Shown here: positions 34,097-44,287 of the stretch, piece after piece
Numbering within the stretch: the stretch's first letter is position 1
Layout: every line of letters begins with the position of its first letter
Assembly (NCBI RefSeq): GCF_019352175.1
Contig: NZ_JACBYI010000003.1
Span: forward strand, 62,001 to 126,000
DNA: 64,000 nucleotides
Direction: 5' to 3'
From: Paenibacillus sp. S150
GTDB lineage: Bacteria > Bacillota > Bacilli > Paenibacillales > Paenibacillaceae
The notes under the pieces: model-generated
What the model was told of the DNA's origin: nothing
The model's database searches: none
The model's input: the letters and a program-made list of their open reading frames with translations, nothing else
Made by a program: the position numbers and the translations under genes

Positions 34097-34130
34097 AAAA
34101 AAGGCCAGGAAAGTTTTCCTGCCTTCTTTT
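34097..34130 (-). terminator. Intrinsic terminator of the LysR-MetE-like operon
   Basis: AAGGCAGGAAAA...TTTCCTGGCCTTTTTT on the minus strand, 42 bp after the stop at 34172. A fragment of repeat R1 (AACATATAAGTTCTTATCTTTC) lies just beyond it at about 34067-34088. Confidence 0.82.
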
Positions 34131-34171
34131 CGTTCATACTTTTATGGATTAGCCATATCATCCTTCATCCC

Positions 34172-35287
34172 TTACACCCAAACCTCATTCGCCGTCTCAA
34201 TAATCAGCCGCAGCTTGTCCCACTGCTCTTCCTCGGTCAGAATATTGCCTTCCTCGGTGGAGGCGAAGCCGCATTGGGCGCTGAGGCACAGCTGGTCGAT
34301 AGGGACAATCCGGGCGGCTTCCTCAATGCGCGCGATAATCTGCTCCTTGCTCTCAAGTCCGCCGTGCTTGGTAGTTACCAAACCCAGCACCACCTGCTGA
34401 CCCCGGATGAAGCGAAGAGGCGCGAAGTCGCCGGAGCGTTCATTGTCATATTCAAGGAAAAAAGCGTCGACTTCCGCTTGGCCGAACAATACTTCCGCAA
34501 CAGGCTCATAGCCCCCGGCGGCAAACCAGGCGGACCGGAAATTGCCCCGGCAGACATGCAGCGCAATGGTCATATCCGCTGGCCGTCCGGCGATGCTTTC
34601 ATTGATCAGCCGCACATAATCCTTGGCGAGCTGATCGGGATCAATGCCCCGGCTGCGCAGATGCGCCCGGTGTCTGCCGCTGCAGAGGGTTCCCCAGGTC
34701 GTATCATCCAGCTGCAGATAACGGCAGCCCGCTTCGTAGAATGCCTGAATTGCATCCCGGTAGACGCTGATAATGTCACGGTACAGCGTTTCCCGGTCAG
34801 GATAAATCTCATTTCCGTTATAATCCTGCACGAAGTGAAACAATGCCGGAGATGGAATGGTCATCTTGGCCAGGGTATCTCCAGCCATCCTTTGCAGCTC
34901 AATAAATTGGCTGACCATAGGATGATTCCCGAAGGCGATTTTGCCGGCAATCCGGAAGCTTTCTGCCCGCTGCACGCCCTCCTTGGCTCCTCTGCCCTGA
35001 TCCAGACTGATCTTCTGCGTTCCTGCAATCCCAAAAAAGAAATCAAGATGCCACCAGGACCTGCGGAATTCTCCGTCGGTCACAGCCTTCAGGCCTAGCG
35101 CCTTCTCCTGTTCCAGCAGCTTGAGTATCTCCGTATTCTCGATTTCATGAAGCTGCCCGTCCGTAATTTCACCTTGTAGGTGAAGACTGCGTGCGGCTTT
35201 GAGCTCCTCCGGGCGGAGGAAGCTGCCGACGATATCGTAGCGAAAGGGCGGAGTATTTCGTGTGGAGCCGATAACTGGACTGATCAT
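34172..35287 (-). CDS. MetE C-terminal-like methyltransferase (YxjG/YxjH family)
   Basis: A 371-residue (beta/alpha)8-barrel protein that lacks the N-terminal half of MetE. Zinc-ligand motifs are seen as ALHVCRGN and SAQCGFAST, with a catalytic-region DDTTWGTL. The length is that of YxjG/YxjH-type proteins, which transfer methyl groups to thiols. Given the surroundings it may methylate homocysteine from a small methyl-sulfur donor, but this is inference. AGGAGGG precedes the ATG. It is cotranscribed with a LysR regulator 15 bp upstream. Confidence 0.87.
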   Translation of the reverse strand: MISPVIGSTRNTPPFRYDIVGSFLRPEELKAARSLHLQGEITDGQLHEIENTEILKLLEQEKALGLKAVTDGEFRRSWWHLDFFFGIAGTQKISLDQGRGAKEGVQRAESFRIAGKIAFGNHPMVSQFIELQRMAGDTLAKMTIPSPALFHFVQDYNGNEIYPDRETLYRDIISVYRDAIQAFYEAGCRYLQLDDTTWGTLCSGRHRAHLRSRGIDPDQLAKDYVRLINESIAGRPADMTIALHVCRGNFRSAWFAAGGYEPVAEVLFGQAEVDAFFLEYDNERSGDFAPLRFIRGQQVVLGLVTTKHGGLESKEQIIARIEEAARIVPIDQLCLSAQCGFASTEEGNILTEEEQWDKLRLIIETANEVWV

Positions 35288-35302
35288 ACGTCCCTCCTGC
35301 TG

Positions 35303-36235
35303 TTAGAGTAAAAAAGATTTAAGGTCGAAATAATTTCTGGAGACCAGGTCGTTGAGAATATCGATATAGGTGGACATCATCTCGCCCGGCTTGCGGTCCT
35401 TATGGGCAATCCAGCCCACAGTGAACACTTCAGGACTGTCAAAAGGTATTGTCACCAGTCCGTCGCCATTCAGCTCTGCATCCATTATTCCTGTACCTAC
35501 AGTGTAGGAATCACTGCCCAGCAAGAGCTGGGTCAGCGTTGCCCGGTCGGTCACCTGAATATTTTTCTCAATCTGCGTGAAGCTGAGCATCTCCTCGGAA
35601 AAATGCAGAGAGTTGTTGTCGCCCTGCTCAAAGGTAATGTACGGAAACGGCAGGATATCCTCATGCGTAATCATTTCGTTGCCGGCAAGAATATGTCCAG
35701 CCCTCACATACACATGAGGATTGGTGTTGAACAGCGGGGTGAATTTCAAATTCCCGTCACTGAACAGCTTGTTCATCACTTTATAATTGCCCTCATTGAT
35801 ATAGAGAATCCCCAGATCACTGCGGAGCGTGCGCACATCCTCGATAATCTCATAGGTTTGCGTCTCTCTCAGACTGAAGTTGTATTCCGCCACCTTGTTC
35901 TCTTTCAGCAGCTTCACAAAAGCATCCACAACAAAAGCATAATGCTGGGTGGACACGGAAAAATAGAGCGGGCTGCGCTTTTTGCCGGTATAGCGGTTCT
36001 CCATAAATTCAGTCTGTTCAATAATCTGCCGGGCATAACCCAGAAATTCCACGCCTTCGGCTGAAATGCTGATGCCCCGGTTATTCCGTTCAAAGATCGT
36101 AATGCCCAGCTCGCTCTCCAGCTCCTTGATGGCATTGGAGAGGCTTGGCTGGGATACAAAAAGCCTCTTGGCCGCTTCATTCATCGAGCCGCTGTTGGCA
36201 ATCTCGATCGCATAGCGGAGCTGCTGCAAAGTCAA
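35303..36235 (-). CDS. LysR-family transcriptional regulator
   Basis: 310 residues from a TTG at 36233-36235, behind a textbook AAAGGAGG at 7-nt spacing; this places the winged helix-turn-helix (MTLQQLRYAIEIANSGSMNEAAKRLFVSQPSLSNAIKELE) at the very N-terminus as usual. The longer frame to 36280 is not supported. The effector domain (about 90-300) reads STQHYAFVVDAFVKLL... as in regulators that sense small metabolites. It is transcribed with, and probably controls, the MetE-like gene. Some LysR proteins of Bacillota govern sulfur genes, but its effector is unknown. Confidence 0.9.
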   Translation of the reverse strand: MTLQQLRYAIEIANSGSMNEAAKRLFVSQPSLSNAIKELESELGITIFERNNRGISISAEGVEFLGYARQIIEQTEFMENRYTGKKRSPLYFSVSTQHYAFVVDAFVKLLKENKVAEYNFSLRETQTYEIIEDVRTLRSDLGILYINEGNYKVMNKLFSDGNLKFTPLFNTNPHVYVRAGHILAGNEMITHEDILPFPYITFEQGDNNSLHFSEEMLSFTQIEKNIQVTDRATLTQLLLGSDSYTVGTGIMDAELNGDGLVTIPFDSPEVFTVGWIAHKDRKPGEMMSTYIDILNDLVSRNYFDLKSFLL

Positions 36236-36397
36236 ACCTGTTCCTCCTTTGGGCAAGGACTGCTGTTGCCGATCCCTCACTCACTAGCTGTTAAAAGAGA
36301 TACCGCCTAAAAAAGGACGGCACCTTTATTTTTGATTATCGTAGCACAGATTCTTTGTTCCATCCATGCTGAATGAATGGCTGTCCCGCAATCCGTT

Positions 36398-37519
36398 CTA
36401 TTGGCTGCGCTTTTTACCTGCATCGATCTTGGACGGGTCAAGACCTTCCCAGATGTTCTTGATGTCAGCCTCTTCAGGATGCTCGAACACCAGGAATGCA
36501 GTGGGCAGGTAGCGCTCGCCATATTGCGACGAGGGTTTGTTAAGGATTTCATTGTCCTTCACCAGAACTGTAGAAGAACCGCCGTCGAGGTTGGCCGCGA
36601 TTACGGCCCCATGCTTGAGCATAATCTGCTGCACATCATAGAGGTTCGCACCAATGCTGTATCCCGGCTGTCTGCCGTCAATCACTACGAACAGAAGTGC
36701 GCCGTCCGCACGCTGGCCCATCGCCGTTCTCGGTGCAATCCCCCAGCCTTCTGCCGCGTTGTTGATCAGGCCTTTGCCGTTAACAATGATCCGCGGCTGA
36801 AAAGTCACGGCCTCCTGTACGCCCAGCTTGCTTAGCTCCTCCAGCGTGTAGTTCCCGGCGATCATTTTCCCTTGCTTGTCCAATCCAACGATTTGTGTGG
36901 AATTCTTGCCGCCGAGACCATTATAGAAAAGCTTGCCCTGTGAGATGACCAGGCCAATCGGCTTGAAGCCGTTGCCCTTCCAGTTCGGGTCGGCGAACCC
37001 GCCGCCGTTCACACCGGCAACGGCTCCCGTGCGGGCGACCATGCTGGTCACTTTTTCACCCGAGCCTATCTTGTCCGGAACACCCAAGCGGACTTTGGTC
37101 GGGTCATTGACAGTCATAACATAGCCGCTGTAACCGCTGCCGGCCACCTTCTCAATCTCAACCAGCGGCTTCACTTGTTCCTCTGCGGCGGGTTCTTCAA
37201 TCACATGGGTGTCCTTCTCGTCGCCCATATGCTGAAACCGCTGATTGTATTCTGTGACGCGGTCCTCCAGTTCATCTTCGCCAATAATATATTTCGCCAT
37301 ATAGCGGTGTTGTGTCGTAATTAGCGTATCCGCAATCAAATAACGGGTGTTCTGGGCAGAGGGTGCAAAATACAGCCAGCCCCCGGCGGCCAGCAGCAGG
37401 AATATACAGAATAGAAAGACTCTGGAGAGTGTGCGGAAAAAGCTTTTTTTCTTGCGTTTGCGGACAGGCTTCTTCTTCTTGCGGACTGTAGAGCGCTGCG
37501 GTAACGATGAAGAGTTCAC
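36398..37519 (-). CDS. Phosphodiester glycosidase (NAGPA-domain) membrane protein
   Basis: 373 residues. A very basic N-terminus (KKKKPVRKRKKKSFFRTL) precedes one membrane helix (about 30-51), so the bulk is outside the cell. The C-terminal domain (about 150-345) has the NAGPA/DUF2233 pattern: AGVNGGGFADPNWKGNGFKPIGLVI, APRTAMGQ, FVVIDGRQPGYSIGANLYDV and ANLDGGSSTVLV. Family members hydrolyse phosphodiester-linked sugars on glycans. A role in cell-wall or exopolysaccharide modification is likely; the substrate is unknown. Monocistronic. Confidence 0.88.
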   Translation of the reverse strand: MNSSSLPQRSTVRKKKKPVRKRKKKSFFRTLSRVFLFCIFLLLAAGGWLYFAPSAQNTRYLIADTLITTQHRYMAKYIIGEDELEDRVTEYNQRFQHMGDEKDTHVIEEPAAEEQVKPLVEIEKVAGSGYSGYVMTVNDPTKVRLGVPDKIGSGEKVTSMVARTGAVAGVNGGGFADPNWKGNGFKPIGLVISQGKLFYNGLGGKNSTQIVGLDKQGKMIAGNYTLEELSKLGVQEAVTFQPRIIVNGKGLINNAAEGWGIAPRTAMGQRADGALLFVVIDGRQPGYSIGANLYDVQQIMLKHGAVIAANLDGGSSTVLVKDNEILNKPSSQYGERYLPTAFLVFEHPEEADIKNIWEGLDPSKIDAGKKRSQ

Positions 37520-37934
37520 TTCTTGATTTCCTCCCTGGGATTTCCTGATAATGGAAGTATGTATTGGCTCATATCCCCCATCATAGACGATAATGCGAGA
37601 GTAAAGGTTTCAGTTTGTTTAATTGTTGCTAAGGCCTATACCAAATGAAGCGGGTGTGCAGATTGCCAAAGCGCTTGTGAACAGCTGAACGGACCTCCCG
37701 GAGTTTTCCAACTCTACAAATCTATTGCTAAGGGTTCCCTTTACTTCCAAGCGCTCCTGAACCTATTTGTTGTATTTCCTTTCATCGCCCTATTGAACAT
37801 GTGCGCATGAAGCTTACAGTATATTTCCCGCTATAAATGAGTAAGAGCTGCCAACTGGCAGCTCCAATGATAGTGACGGAGAAACAATTCACCTAATAAT
37901 GCTAACCTTATTTAGATGAATAGGGAAAGGAAGC

Positions 37935-38121
37935 TAAGTGGAAAAAGTAAAACTAATTCACTCGAATTGTAGCTACAAAAGACTTTAGTGGGATTTTGTA
38001 CACTTAATTCCAGCCAATTTACCACATGCGGCTGCTTTTGGCAGAATTAGTGGTGCTTTTTCCCACTAAGAGTTTTCCTTATGCCAATCGGGTTCAATTA
38101 GTGGTGCTTTTTCCCACTTAG
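37935..38121. repeat. Array of four R2-type 21-bp boxes
   Basis: Boxes AAGTGGAAAAAGTAAAACTAA, TTAGTGGGATTTTGTACACTT and two of TTAGTGGTGCTTTTTCCCACTT, about 45-60 bp apart and in both orientations. They share the unit of the 896 and 31716 repeats but not the surrounding sequence. The rest of the 37520-38133 gap contains nothing I recognise. Confidence 0.75.
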
Positions 38122-38133
38122 GATGGTTACATG

Positions 38134-39624
38134 CTAGCGATGCCGTCCCACGCCGCCTCCGCCGCCTGCATTGCCTCCGCCGCCATGGTTGGAACCTCCG
38201 GAGGAGCCGGAGGAATGTGTTCCGGCTCCGCCTCCGCTGCTTGATCCGCCGCCGTGATTCGTCTCACGGTGTGAAGAACTGCGTCCGGCTCCGCCTCCGC
38301 CGGAAGAGCCGCCCCCGCCGTGATTTGTCGAGCCGCCGCCGGAGCCGCCGCCCCAGAAGCTGCTGCCGGAATGACGTTGCGGCGCCGGGGATCTGCGCTG
38401 GCGGTGCCGGCGGTTATACCAGCGGCTCCCTGAGCCGTAGCCGGGTTGGCCGTACCAGGTGCCGTAACGCCGGATATTGCGCGCGCTGTATGGATTAACC
38501 GGCATTCCATAGAGCGCAATATGCCGGTTGCGCCGAGACGCAGCCCAGCTGATAAGGAGAATGATGAACAGAAAGATTGTCAGGATGGTCAAGCCCTTGG
38601 ACATGGAAACGGGCGTTACTTCCTTGACCGTAACGGGGCTTGCAGAGCCTTTTACGGGTTGACCGGCGGCCACCGCGGGTGTGCCGGAATTGGCCGCCGC
38701 CTCCTGGACATGATCCGCCCGGGCCAGAAAAAAGCTGTAAAAAGCATTGGCCGCAGCGGTTGCGCCGGCGGCATAATCCTTTTGGGCAAATAACGGTTCA
38801 AGCTCTCTATTCAGAATATCTTTGACTGCGTCATTGGTCAGTATGCCGTCTATGCCCTTTCCCTGCAGCACATGATAGTTGTCACCGCCGGTATCCAGCA
38901 CCAGCAGGACATCATTCGGTCCGGCCCCCATCGATGCGAACTTGGCATAGGTGTAATCCTCCAGGCTCTTGTCTCCCGAATTCTTAACGGTTACGACATA
39001 AACACCGCTGTTGGCTGTAGGCTGATACCGGTTGCCGGATTGGTTAAGATAATCCTTGGTGACCTGTTTGAACACCCCGGCGTTATCGCCGACGTAAATT
39101 CTGGAGCCTATCGTTTCAGAGTAAATCCCGCCAAGACTTTGGACCAACGCACCATAGGTCTTACGTGCGCCGGCGCTGTAATCCTTTCTGGCGAAATCCG
39201 GCTCCAGTGATTCAGAGAGAATCTGCGACAGCTTATTGCCGTTCAGCGCAGATTCCAGCCCTTTGCCGGGAACGGCCCAATAATCGTCGTCTTTGATGGA
39301 CAACAGCACCAGCACTCCGTTATTTTTGTCCGCCGACCCGACTCCCCAGGAGTTGAACAGAGAAGTGGCGTATTCCTCCATGGAAATGCCGTTCGTGGAA
39401 TCAACAGTAACGAGCACGACCTGCGCCCCGTCCTTCTGATGCAGGCGCACACCGTAGTTGACCATATAATTCTCGGTTTTGGCATCAATCACATTGGCAA
39501 AATCGTTCACGTAAAACGAAGCGGTGTGATCTGGAACGGCTGTCTGGGCGGAGCTGAACGACGGCAGCAGCCATACACTGAGCAGCATGGCAATAAGTGC
39601 GGTTCTAAACGTTGTATGTTTCAT
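38134..39624 (-). CDS. Membrane protein with two TPM domains and a Gly/Ser/His-rich tail
   Basis: About 496 residues from the ATG at 39622-39624 with CGGGGGG upstream. A signal peptide ends near SFSSAQTA. Two tandem TPM domains follow (about 35-165: DFANVIDAKTENYMVNYGVRLHQKDGAQVVLVTV...; about 180-300: FKQVTKDYLN...VYVVTVKNSG), each with YAGATGKT-like DYSAGARKT or DYAAGATAA. One membrane helix (about 340-362) leads to a basic linker and a roughly 100-residue Gly/Ser/His tail. Single-TPM proteins are linked to photosystem repair in plants and are common but obscure in bacteria; the doubled form is less usual. Confidence 0.85.
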   Translation of the reverse strand: MKHTTFRTALIAMLLSVWLLPSFSSAQTAVPDHTASFYVNDFANVIDAKTENYMVNYGVRLHQKDGAQVVLVTVDSTNGISMEEYATSLFNSWGVGSADKNNGVLVLLSIKDDDYWAVPGKGLESALNGNKLSQILSESLEPDFARKDYSAGARKTYGALVQSLGGIYSETIGSRIYVGDNAGVFKQVTKDYLNQSGNRYQPTANSGVYVVTVKNSGDKSLEDYTYAKFASMGAGPNDVLLVLDTGGDNYHVLQGKGIDGILTNDAVKDILNRELEPLFAQKDYAAGATAAANAFYSFFLARADHVQEAAANSGTPAVAAGQPVKGSASPVTVKEVTPVSMSKGLTILTIFLFIILLISWAASRRNRHIALYGMPVNPYSARNIRRYGTWYGQPGYGSGSRWYNRRHRQRRSPAPQRHSGSSFWGGGSGGGSTNHGGGGSSGGGGAGRSSSHRETNHGGGSSSGGGAGTHSSGSSGGSNHGGGGNAGGGGGVGRHR

Positions 39625-39790
39625 ACGCAACCCCCCGGCTTGTCATAGATCCTATCTTCTATATCGGTTACGCACGGAATGGGATATAGTTCCATTGTCC
39701 TGCATCTTTATGCCATTATACAAGGCTGTTGCCGATTGCAGATTCTTCATAGGTTATCCCGTCCCTTCTTCCAATCCTGTGATTTGAAAA

Positions 39791-42700
39791 TCAGAACAAT
39801 GAAGCCGGAATCAGCTTGCGCCCGCCCTTAACGAGGGTGGATTCCAGCTGATCTCCCTTTTCTCCGCCGAAATAAAGCTGCCAGTACACGCCGAACCGTA
39901 CACTTACATCGTTCTTGACAAGCTCCGGCGGCGTAACGATCAGCCACTGGAAGCGCAGTGCCCTGGAGATTTCGAATACCGGATCAAGCACGTTGTTGGA
40001 GACCATTTCACCAAACGGATTGTCGTACAAAAAGACTGTCCAGCCCTTATTCTCCCGGTTGACCCGTTTATGGGTCATGATCATCATCGCCACCAGCAGC
40101 TGAACCGACTGGCGCTGCCCGCCGCTGCCCACCGCTTCATCCAGTGCGCCGCGGTTGATGACCTCCCAATCGGAGTAGTGGTGCTCCTCGGGAGCAGCAT
40201 ACAGGAAATAATTCTCTGTCACCGGCTTGTAGACCTGCAAGACCGGGAAGCGGTTCTGCATGGCGGCGCAGACAAGCTTGCCGTCGCTGATCAGCTCCTT
40301 CACCGCGGCTGCCGGAGCCTGCTCGATCTTCGGAAATTTCTCCAGCAGGCTGCCGATGCAGCGGTTGAAGTAGCCGCTGACCAAAGGTTCGATATCTTCG
40401 GTTGTCTTCGGTACGGTAATATTCTTATAATTCAAACGTACGAGCGGGAACGCATGGCCGTTCTCATTGTGGATGATCATCCGCCGCTCCATGCGCTTCA
40501 GGATGTCCACGATTTGGACGACCCGCTTGGCCGCGCGGCCCACCCACATTTTGCGGGACAGCTCCATGCCTTCTTTATCGCTGCGGATGCTCTCAATCTG
40601 ATCCCGGGAGCTCTGGAGCATAGAATCGAGCACCTGGAGCGCAATCGCAAAATCCTCCCAGTGAACGGTATTGAGCCGTTCCTGAATCTTGGTCTCCAGC
40701 TCGGCGTTCCAGCCGCTCTTGGCAAGCCTGCCGCTGAGCGCGTTCTTTTCTTCCTTGATTCTCCGCGAAATTTCGCTCCGTTCGCTGCGGCTCTCCCTGC
40801 TTCGCACCAGCCATTCAGCGACCGAACGTTCGCAGTCCTCTCTTGTACGCAGCTGCACCTCTCCAGGCACATCCCGCAGCTGCAGGCGGCCTTCCACATG
40901 AGTCTCCATAATCCTGCTCTGGCTGGCGAGCGTCTGAAGCCGCTGATCCAGGGAAGCTACTCTCTGCTTGCAGGTGTCCAATGCATATTCATTGTCCCGT
41001 GCCCGTGCCCGGATCGCTTCCTCTTTCCGGTCCGGCGAATCATGCCAGAGCTCCACCGCCCGCTCGTGCTTCTCCTTAATCGACTTCTCCGCTTTGGCCA
41101 GCTGCTTCTGCAGATTGTCCAGCTCGGTCTGGCAGCGGATGAAAGAATCACGTACATCCTGGTAGTCCTCATCCAGTAATGCTGTTCCGCTCTTTTGCCT
41201 TGTTCTGGCCGACATGACCGAGTCCGGGGTGTCGCCGGGTTCCTGCACATTGCGCCAGTTACTGTCAAGCTGCTGGAGCGCAGCTTCAAGCTCAGCGAGT
41301 TGTCCGGCTGCCGATTTGATCTGTGCGGCCCGCGTACGGACCTCCAGCTCATTGCGGCTCAGGGATTGCTGAAGGCTTTCCAGTGTGCTTAGGGTCTGCA
41401 GCAGCTTGTCCTGAACCGCAGCATCAAGCGTGGATTCCGCAGGCAGTTCTTCATTGCCGTCAGAAGAAGCCTGAAGCCCGTCAGGAAAAACAAGCTCCGG
41501 GAACCAGGCTTGCAGCCTCGGGAACAACGAATACTTGGTATCTCCAATCCATTTTTCCCGCTCCAGGGCTGTGCTGTCCATATCGGCCTTTAGCTGTGCC
41601 AGCTGCTGCTCCTTGCCTGAAATCTCCTTGCCCAGCCCGCTTTTGCGGTCTACCGCCTTCTGTTTATCCTTATAATCCTGCTCCTGCTTCCGGGTCTGTT
41701 CATTCCATTCACGCAGCGCAGCAGCTCTCGCCTCCTGCTCGGCTTTACCGGCTTCGCATTCGGCAGCTTCTTTCACGATTTCTGTAATCCCAGCTTCGTT
41801 TCCGCCGATTTCCGCGCCCAGTTCAGTGAGGCCCTTGCGCACTTCATTACGCAATTCTCCGAGGGCTTTCAGCCTGGCCTTCAGACTGGCCGAATGCTCG
41901 CTCTGGAATAACCGTTCATATTCCTGCCTGGCGGATTTCAGCTTGGACAAATAGCCTTCGGCAGCCTGCAATTCGCCTTCCCGGTCCTTCAGTCTGGACG
42001 AAATCCCCTGCCTCCACTCCACAAAACGGTCCGGCTGCAGAACCATTTGCGGACCTTGCCCGTCCAGCAGCAGGAAGGGCTGGAGCGCAGACTGTGCCAT
42101 CTGTTCGCGGATAAAGAGCGGCACCGCTGATTTCAGCAGCAGGCCGTCCAGCATTCCGGGCTGCAGCCTGGCAGCCTCCCGTTCGGTAATGATGAGTCCG
42201 TAAGGCAGCAAAGGATGCCGCTCCAGCTCCTCCTCGCGAATCAGGTAAGGCTGATCGTTCAGGAAGGCGCTGCCGAGCATAGAGCTGATCTTCAGCGCAC
42301 CCAGCCTGTCCTTCACCGTCAGCAGATCACTGTTCGGGAGCCAGTAGGCTTCATGCTGAAGCTCAACATCCAGCAGTTGATGGTAATAATCCCTTCTGAG
42401 CCGTTTGGTCTCCACCTCAGCCTCATCCAGCCTGCGGATGAACCGCTCCTGAACAACTGCCCTTGCTTCGAACAAGCCTGCAGCTCCCAGCCGGTTATGC
42501 TCCTCATACAGCTCCAGCAGCACTACAAGCTGCGACCAGAGCTGTGATTCCCGGCCCAGCTGCACATCCAGCTGCTCCTGAAGCCCGGCCTCCTGCTGTT
42601 CATGTGCAAGCAGCTTCTCGGTAAGCCGGGTATGCTTCTTATGCAGGCTGAACCGCTCTTCTTCAGCCGCTCTCCGCCGATCATTCAGCAAGGCGCCATT

Positions 42701-44287
42701 CTCGGCGAAGCTTCTGGCGTAGGCGATTGCCCGCTGAAGCGACGCAGCCGGAGAATGGGCGGCTTCCTGTCCATGGCGGGAAGCAAAGACCCCAAGCGCT
42801 TCCGTGTATTGGCGGATGGAGAGGGTCAGCTCGTTAATCCGGCTCTCAAGACCGCCAAGCTCCAGCAGAGAGCTTTCCCGTTCCTTGCGCAGCCCGGCTT
42901 CCTCGGCGGTCAAGCCTTGCTGGCGGCGGCTGAAGCCGGAAATCCGGCCCTGCCACAGCCTGAGTACCTGCTCCCACTGGCTGCGCAGCTCTTCCTTCGC
43001 GGCCTGCACCACCTCCTGGCGCTCCTTCATTTCCAGAGAGCCTTCGATCGCTTCGATTTCCTTTTGCCACTGCTCCATCTGATGGAGCTGGACCTTCCGC
43101 CTGGCCAGGTAATGGGCCACTTCAAGTGTCTTTTCCTTCGCTCTGGATTCCTCCAGCCGCTGCCGGGCCCGGGTCTGGTTATCGCCTAGCTTTTTGAAAT
43201 CCTCCCGCTTCCGGTCCGCTTCCTCCTTGCTGCGCAGATAACTCAGATTATCCCCTTCAAAACTCAGCTGGCGGGCTTCCCGGTGAAGCTGAACCAGCTC
43301 ATCTGCTTTTTGGCGCCGCTGCTCTTCGGCTGTTCTCAGCTCGTCATGGATAACGGTGTACATTTGCCGTCCCAGCAGCTCCGTGTCGCGGTGGCTCCGG
43401 TCCGCTTCCACTCCCTGCCTCACAAGTTCATGCAGCGGTGCGGCAAGTGCAGTAAATTCGGCAAAAGCTTTCTCGCGCTGCTCCAGCATCGGCAGTCTCT
43501 GGGCAACAACCGCCGCATCGGTGAACATTTTCTGCAGGGAGCCTTCCTGTTCGGACAAGCCTTCGTTCAGACTGGTGCCGATTTCGGGGATAATGAGTCT
43601 TTCGAACAGATTCTGGTTCGTGAAGGCATCGTTTTTCTGGAAGTAGCCCTTAATCCCTCCCTCTTCACCGTTAATCCGCCGCATGTTGCGCCATTCGCCG
43701 ATATGGATGTCCCGTTCCGCCAGGAAATTATAATATTTTTTCAGATCCGAGCTGTGGCTTCCGAAGGAAGCAATTTCGCCCCGGCGGTCGCGGACAAACT
43801 GCTGAATGCTCTCGAAGCTCACCGGGCCTCCGGCACCGGCATCATACAGCGGCATTGTGGAAAGCGTAAGCTCGGCATGCTCCTCATAATCCAGCAGCGC
43901 ATAGAGCAGGTAGTCCACTTTGATTTCCAGCTGATCCACCGAGCTGTGCGCCGTCATCGCGATGCCGGTAGTCATATACTCCGTGCGTTCACTGTGATCC
44001 AGCCGCCACTCAATCGCTACGTGAAAGGTGTAGGGCTTCAGCTGTTTTTTGTGGTTATGGAAGAAAGCCTCGACCTGGTTCTCATTGTCCTTGCCCCATG
44101 CCGCCTTTGGAATCAGCAGTTGAAAGATCGATTGCAGCAGCACCCCCTTGCCGCCCCCGTTCATCAGGGTAATCAGCGTGTTGGCCGGCCCTTCCTCATT
44201 GCTGAGGTCCAGAATCATATCGTCATACTTTTTGAGCATCTTCTCATATTTAAGTCCGGCAATCCGAATCCGTTCAATGCGCGGCAT
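39791..44287 (-). CDS. SMC/MukB-like coiled-coil protein (JetC/MksB-type) with atypical ATP motifs
   Basis: A 1,498-residue protein with AAGGAGGGGG before the ATG. The N-terminal P-loop region reads TLMNGGGKGVLLQSIFQ (about 40-56); the Ser/Thr normally after the Lys is Gly. About 1,000 residues of Glu/Arg/Gln-rich coiled coil with an interruption near 600-780 follow, a likely hinge. The C-terminal head has the signature SGGQ (from about 1388) and a Walker-B-like VFLYDNPFGEM (about 1418), where the usual catalytic Glu after Asp is Asn. The start overlaps the 257-residue gene by 14 bp. The three-gene order matches MukF-MukE-MukB and JetA-JetB-JetC. Confidence 0.8.
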   Translation of the reverse strand: MPRIERIRIAGLKYEKMLKKYDDMILDLSNEEGPANTLITLMNGGGKGVLLQSIFQLLIPKAAWGKDNENQVEAFFHNHKKQLKPYTFHVAIEWRLDHSERTEYMTTGIAMTAHSSVDQLEIKVDYLLYALLDYEEHAELTLSTMPLYDAGAGGPVSFESIQQFVRDRRGEIASFGSHSSDLKKYYNFLAERDIHIGEWRNMRRINGEEGGIKGYFQKNDAFTNQNLFERLIIPEIGTSLNEGLSEQEGSLQKMFTDAAVVAQRLPMLEQREKAFAEFTALAAPLHELVRQGVEADRSHRDTELLGRQMYTVIHDELRTAEEQRRQKADELVQLHREARQLSFEGDNLSYLRSKEEADRKREDFKKLGDNQTRARQRLEESRAKEKTLEVAHYLARRKVQLHQMEQWQKEIEAIEGSLEMKERQEVVQAAKEELRSQWEQVLRLWQGRISGFSRRQQGLTAEEAGLRKERESSLLELGGLESRINELTLSIRQYTEALGVFASRHGQEAAHSPAASLQRAIAYARSFAENGALLNDRRRAAEEERFSLHKKHTRLTEKLLAHEQQEAGLQEQLDVQLGRESQLWSQLVVLLELYEEHNRLGAAGLFEARAVVQERFIRRLDEAEVETKRLRRDYYHQLLDVELQHEAYWLPNSDLLTVKDRLGALKISSMLGSAFLNDQPYLIREEELERHPLLPYGLIITEREAARLQPGMLDGLLLKSAVPLFIREQMAQSALQPFLLLDGQGPQMVLQPDRFVEWRQGISSRLKDREGELQAAEGYLSKLKSARQEYERLFQSEHSASLKARLKALGELRNEVRKGLTELGAEIGGNEAGITEIVKEAAECEAGKAEQEARAAALREWNEQTRKQEQDYKDKQKAVDRKSGLGKEISGKEQQLAQLKADMDSTALEREKWIGDTKYSLFPRLQAWFPELVFPDGLQASSDGNEELPAESTLDAAVQDKLLQTLSTLESLQQSLSRNELEVRTRAAQIKSAAGQLAELEAALQQLDSNWRNVQEPGDTPDSVMSARTRQKSGTALLDEDYQDVRDSFIRCQTELDNLQKQLAKAEKSIKEKHERAVELWHDSPDRKEEAIRARARDNEYALDTCKQRVASLDQRLQTLASQSRIMETHVEGRLQLRDVPGEVQLRTREDCERSVAEWLVRSRESRSERSEISRRIKEEKNALSGRLAKSGWNAELETKIQERLNTVHWEDFAIALQVLDSMLQSSRDQIESIRSDKEGMELSRKMWVGRAAKRVVQIVDILKRMERRMIIHNENGHAFPLVRLNYKNITVPKTTEDIEPLVSGYFNRCIGSLLEKFPKIEQAPAAAVKELISDGKLVCAAMQNRFPVLQVYKPVTENYFLYAAPEEHHYSDWEVINRGALDEAVGSGGQRQSVQLLVAMMIMTHKRVNRENKGWTVFLYDNPFGEMVSNNVLDPVFEISRALRFQWLIVTPPELVKNDVSVRFGVYWQLYFGGEKGDQLESTLVKGGRKLIPASLF

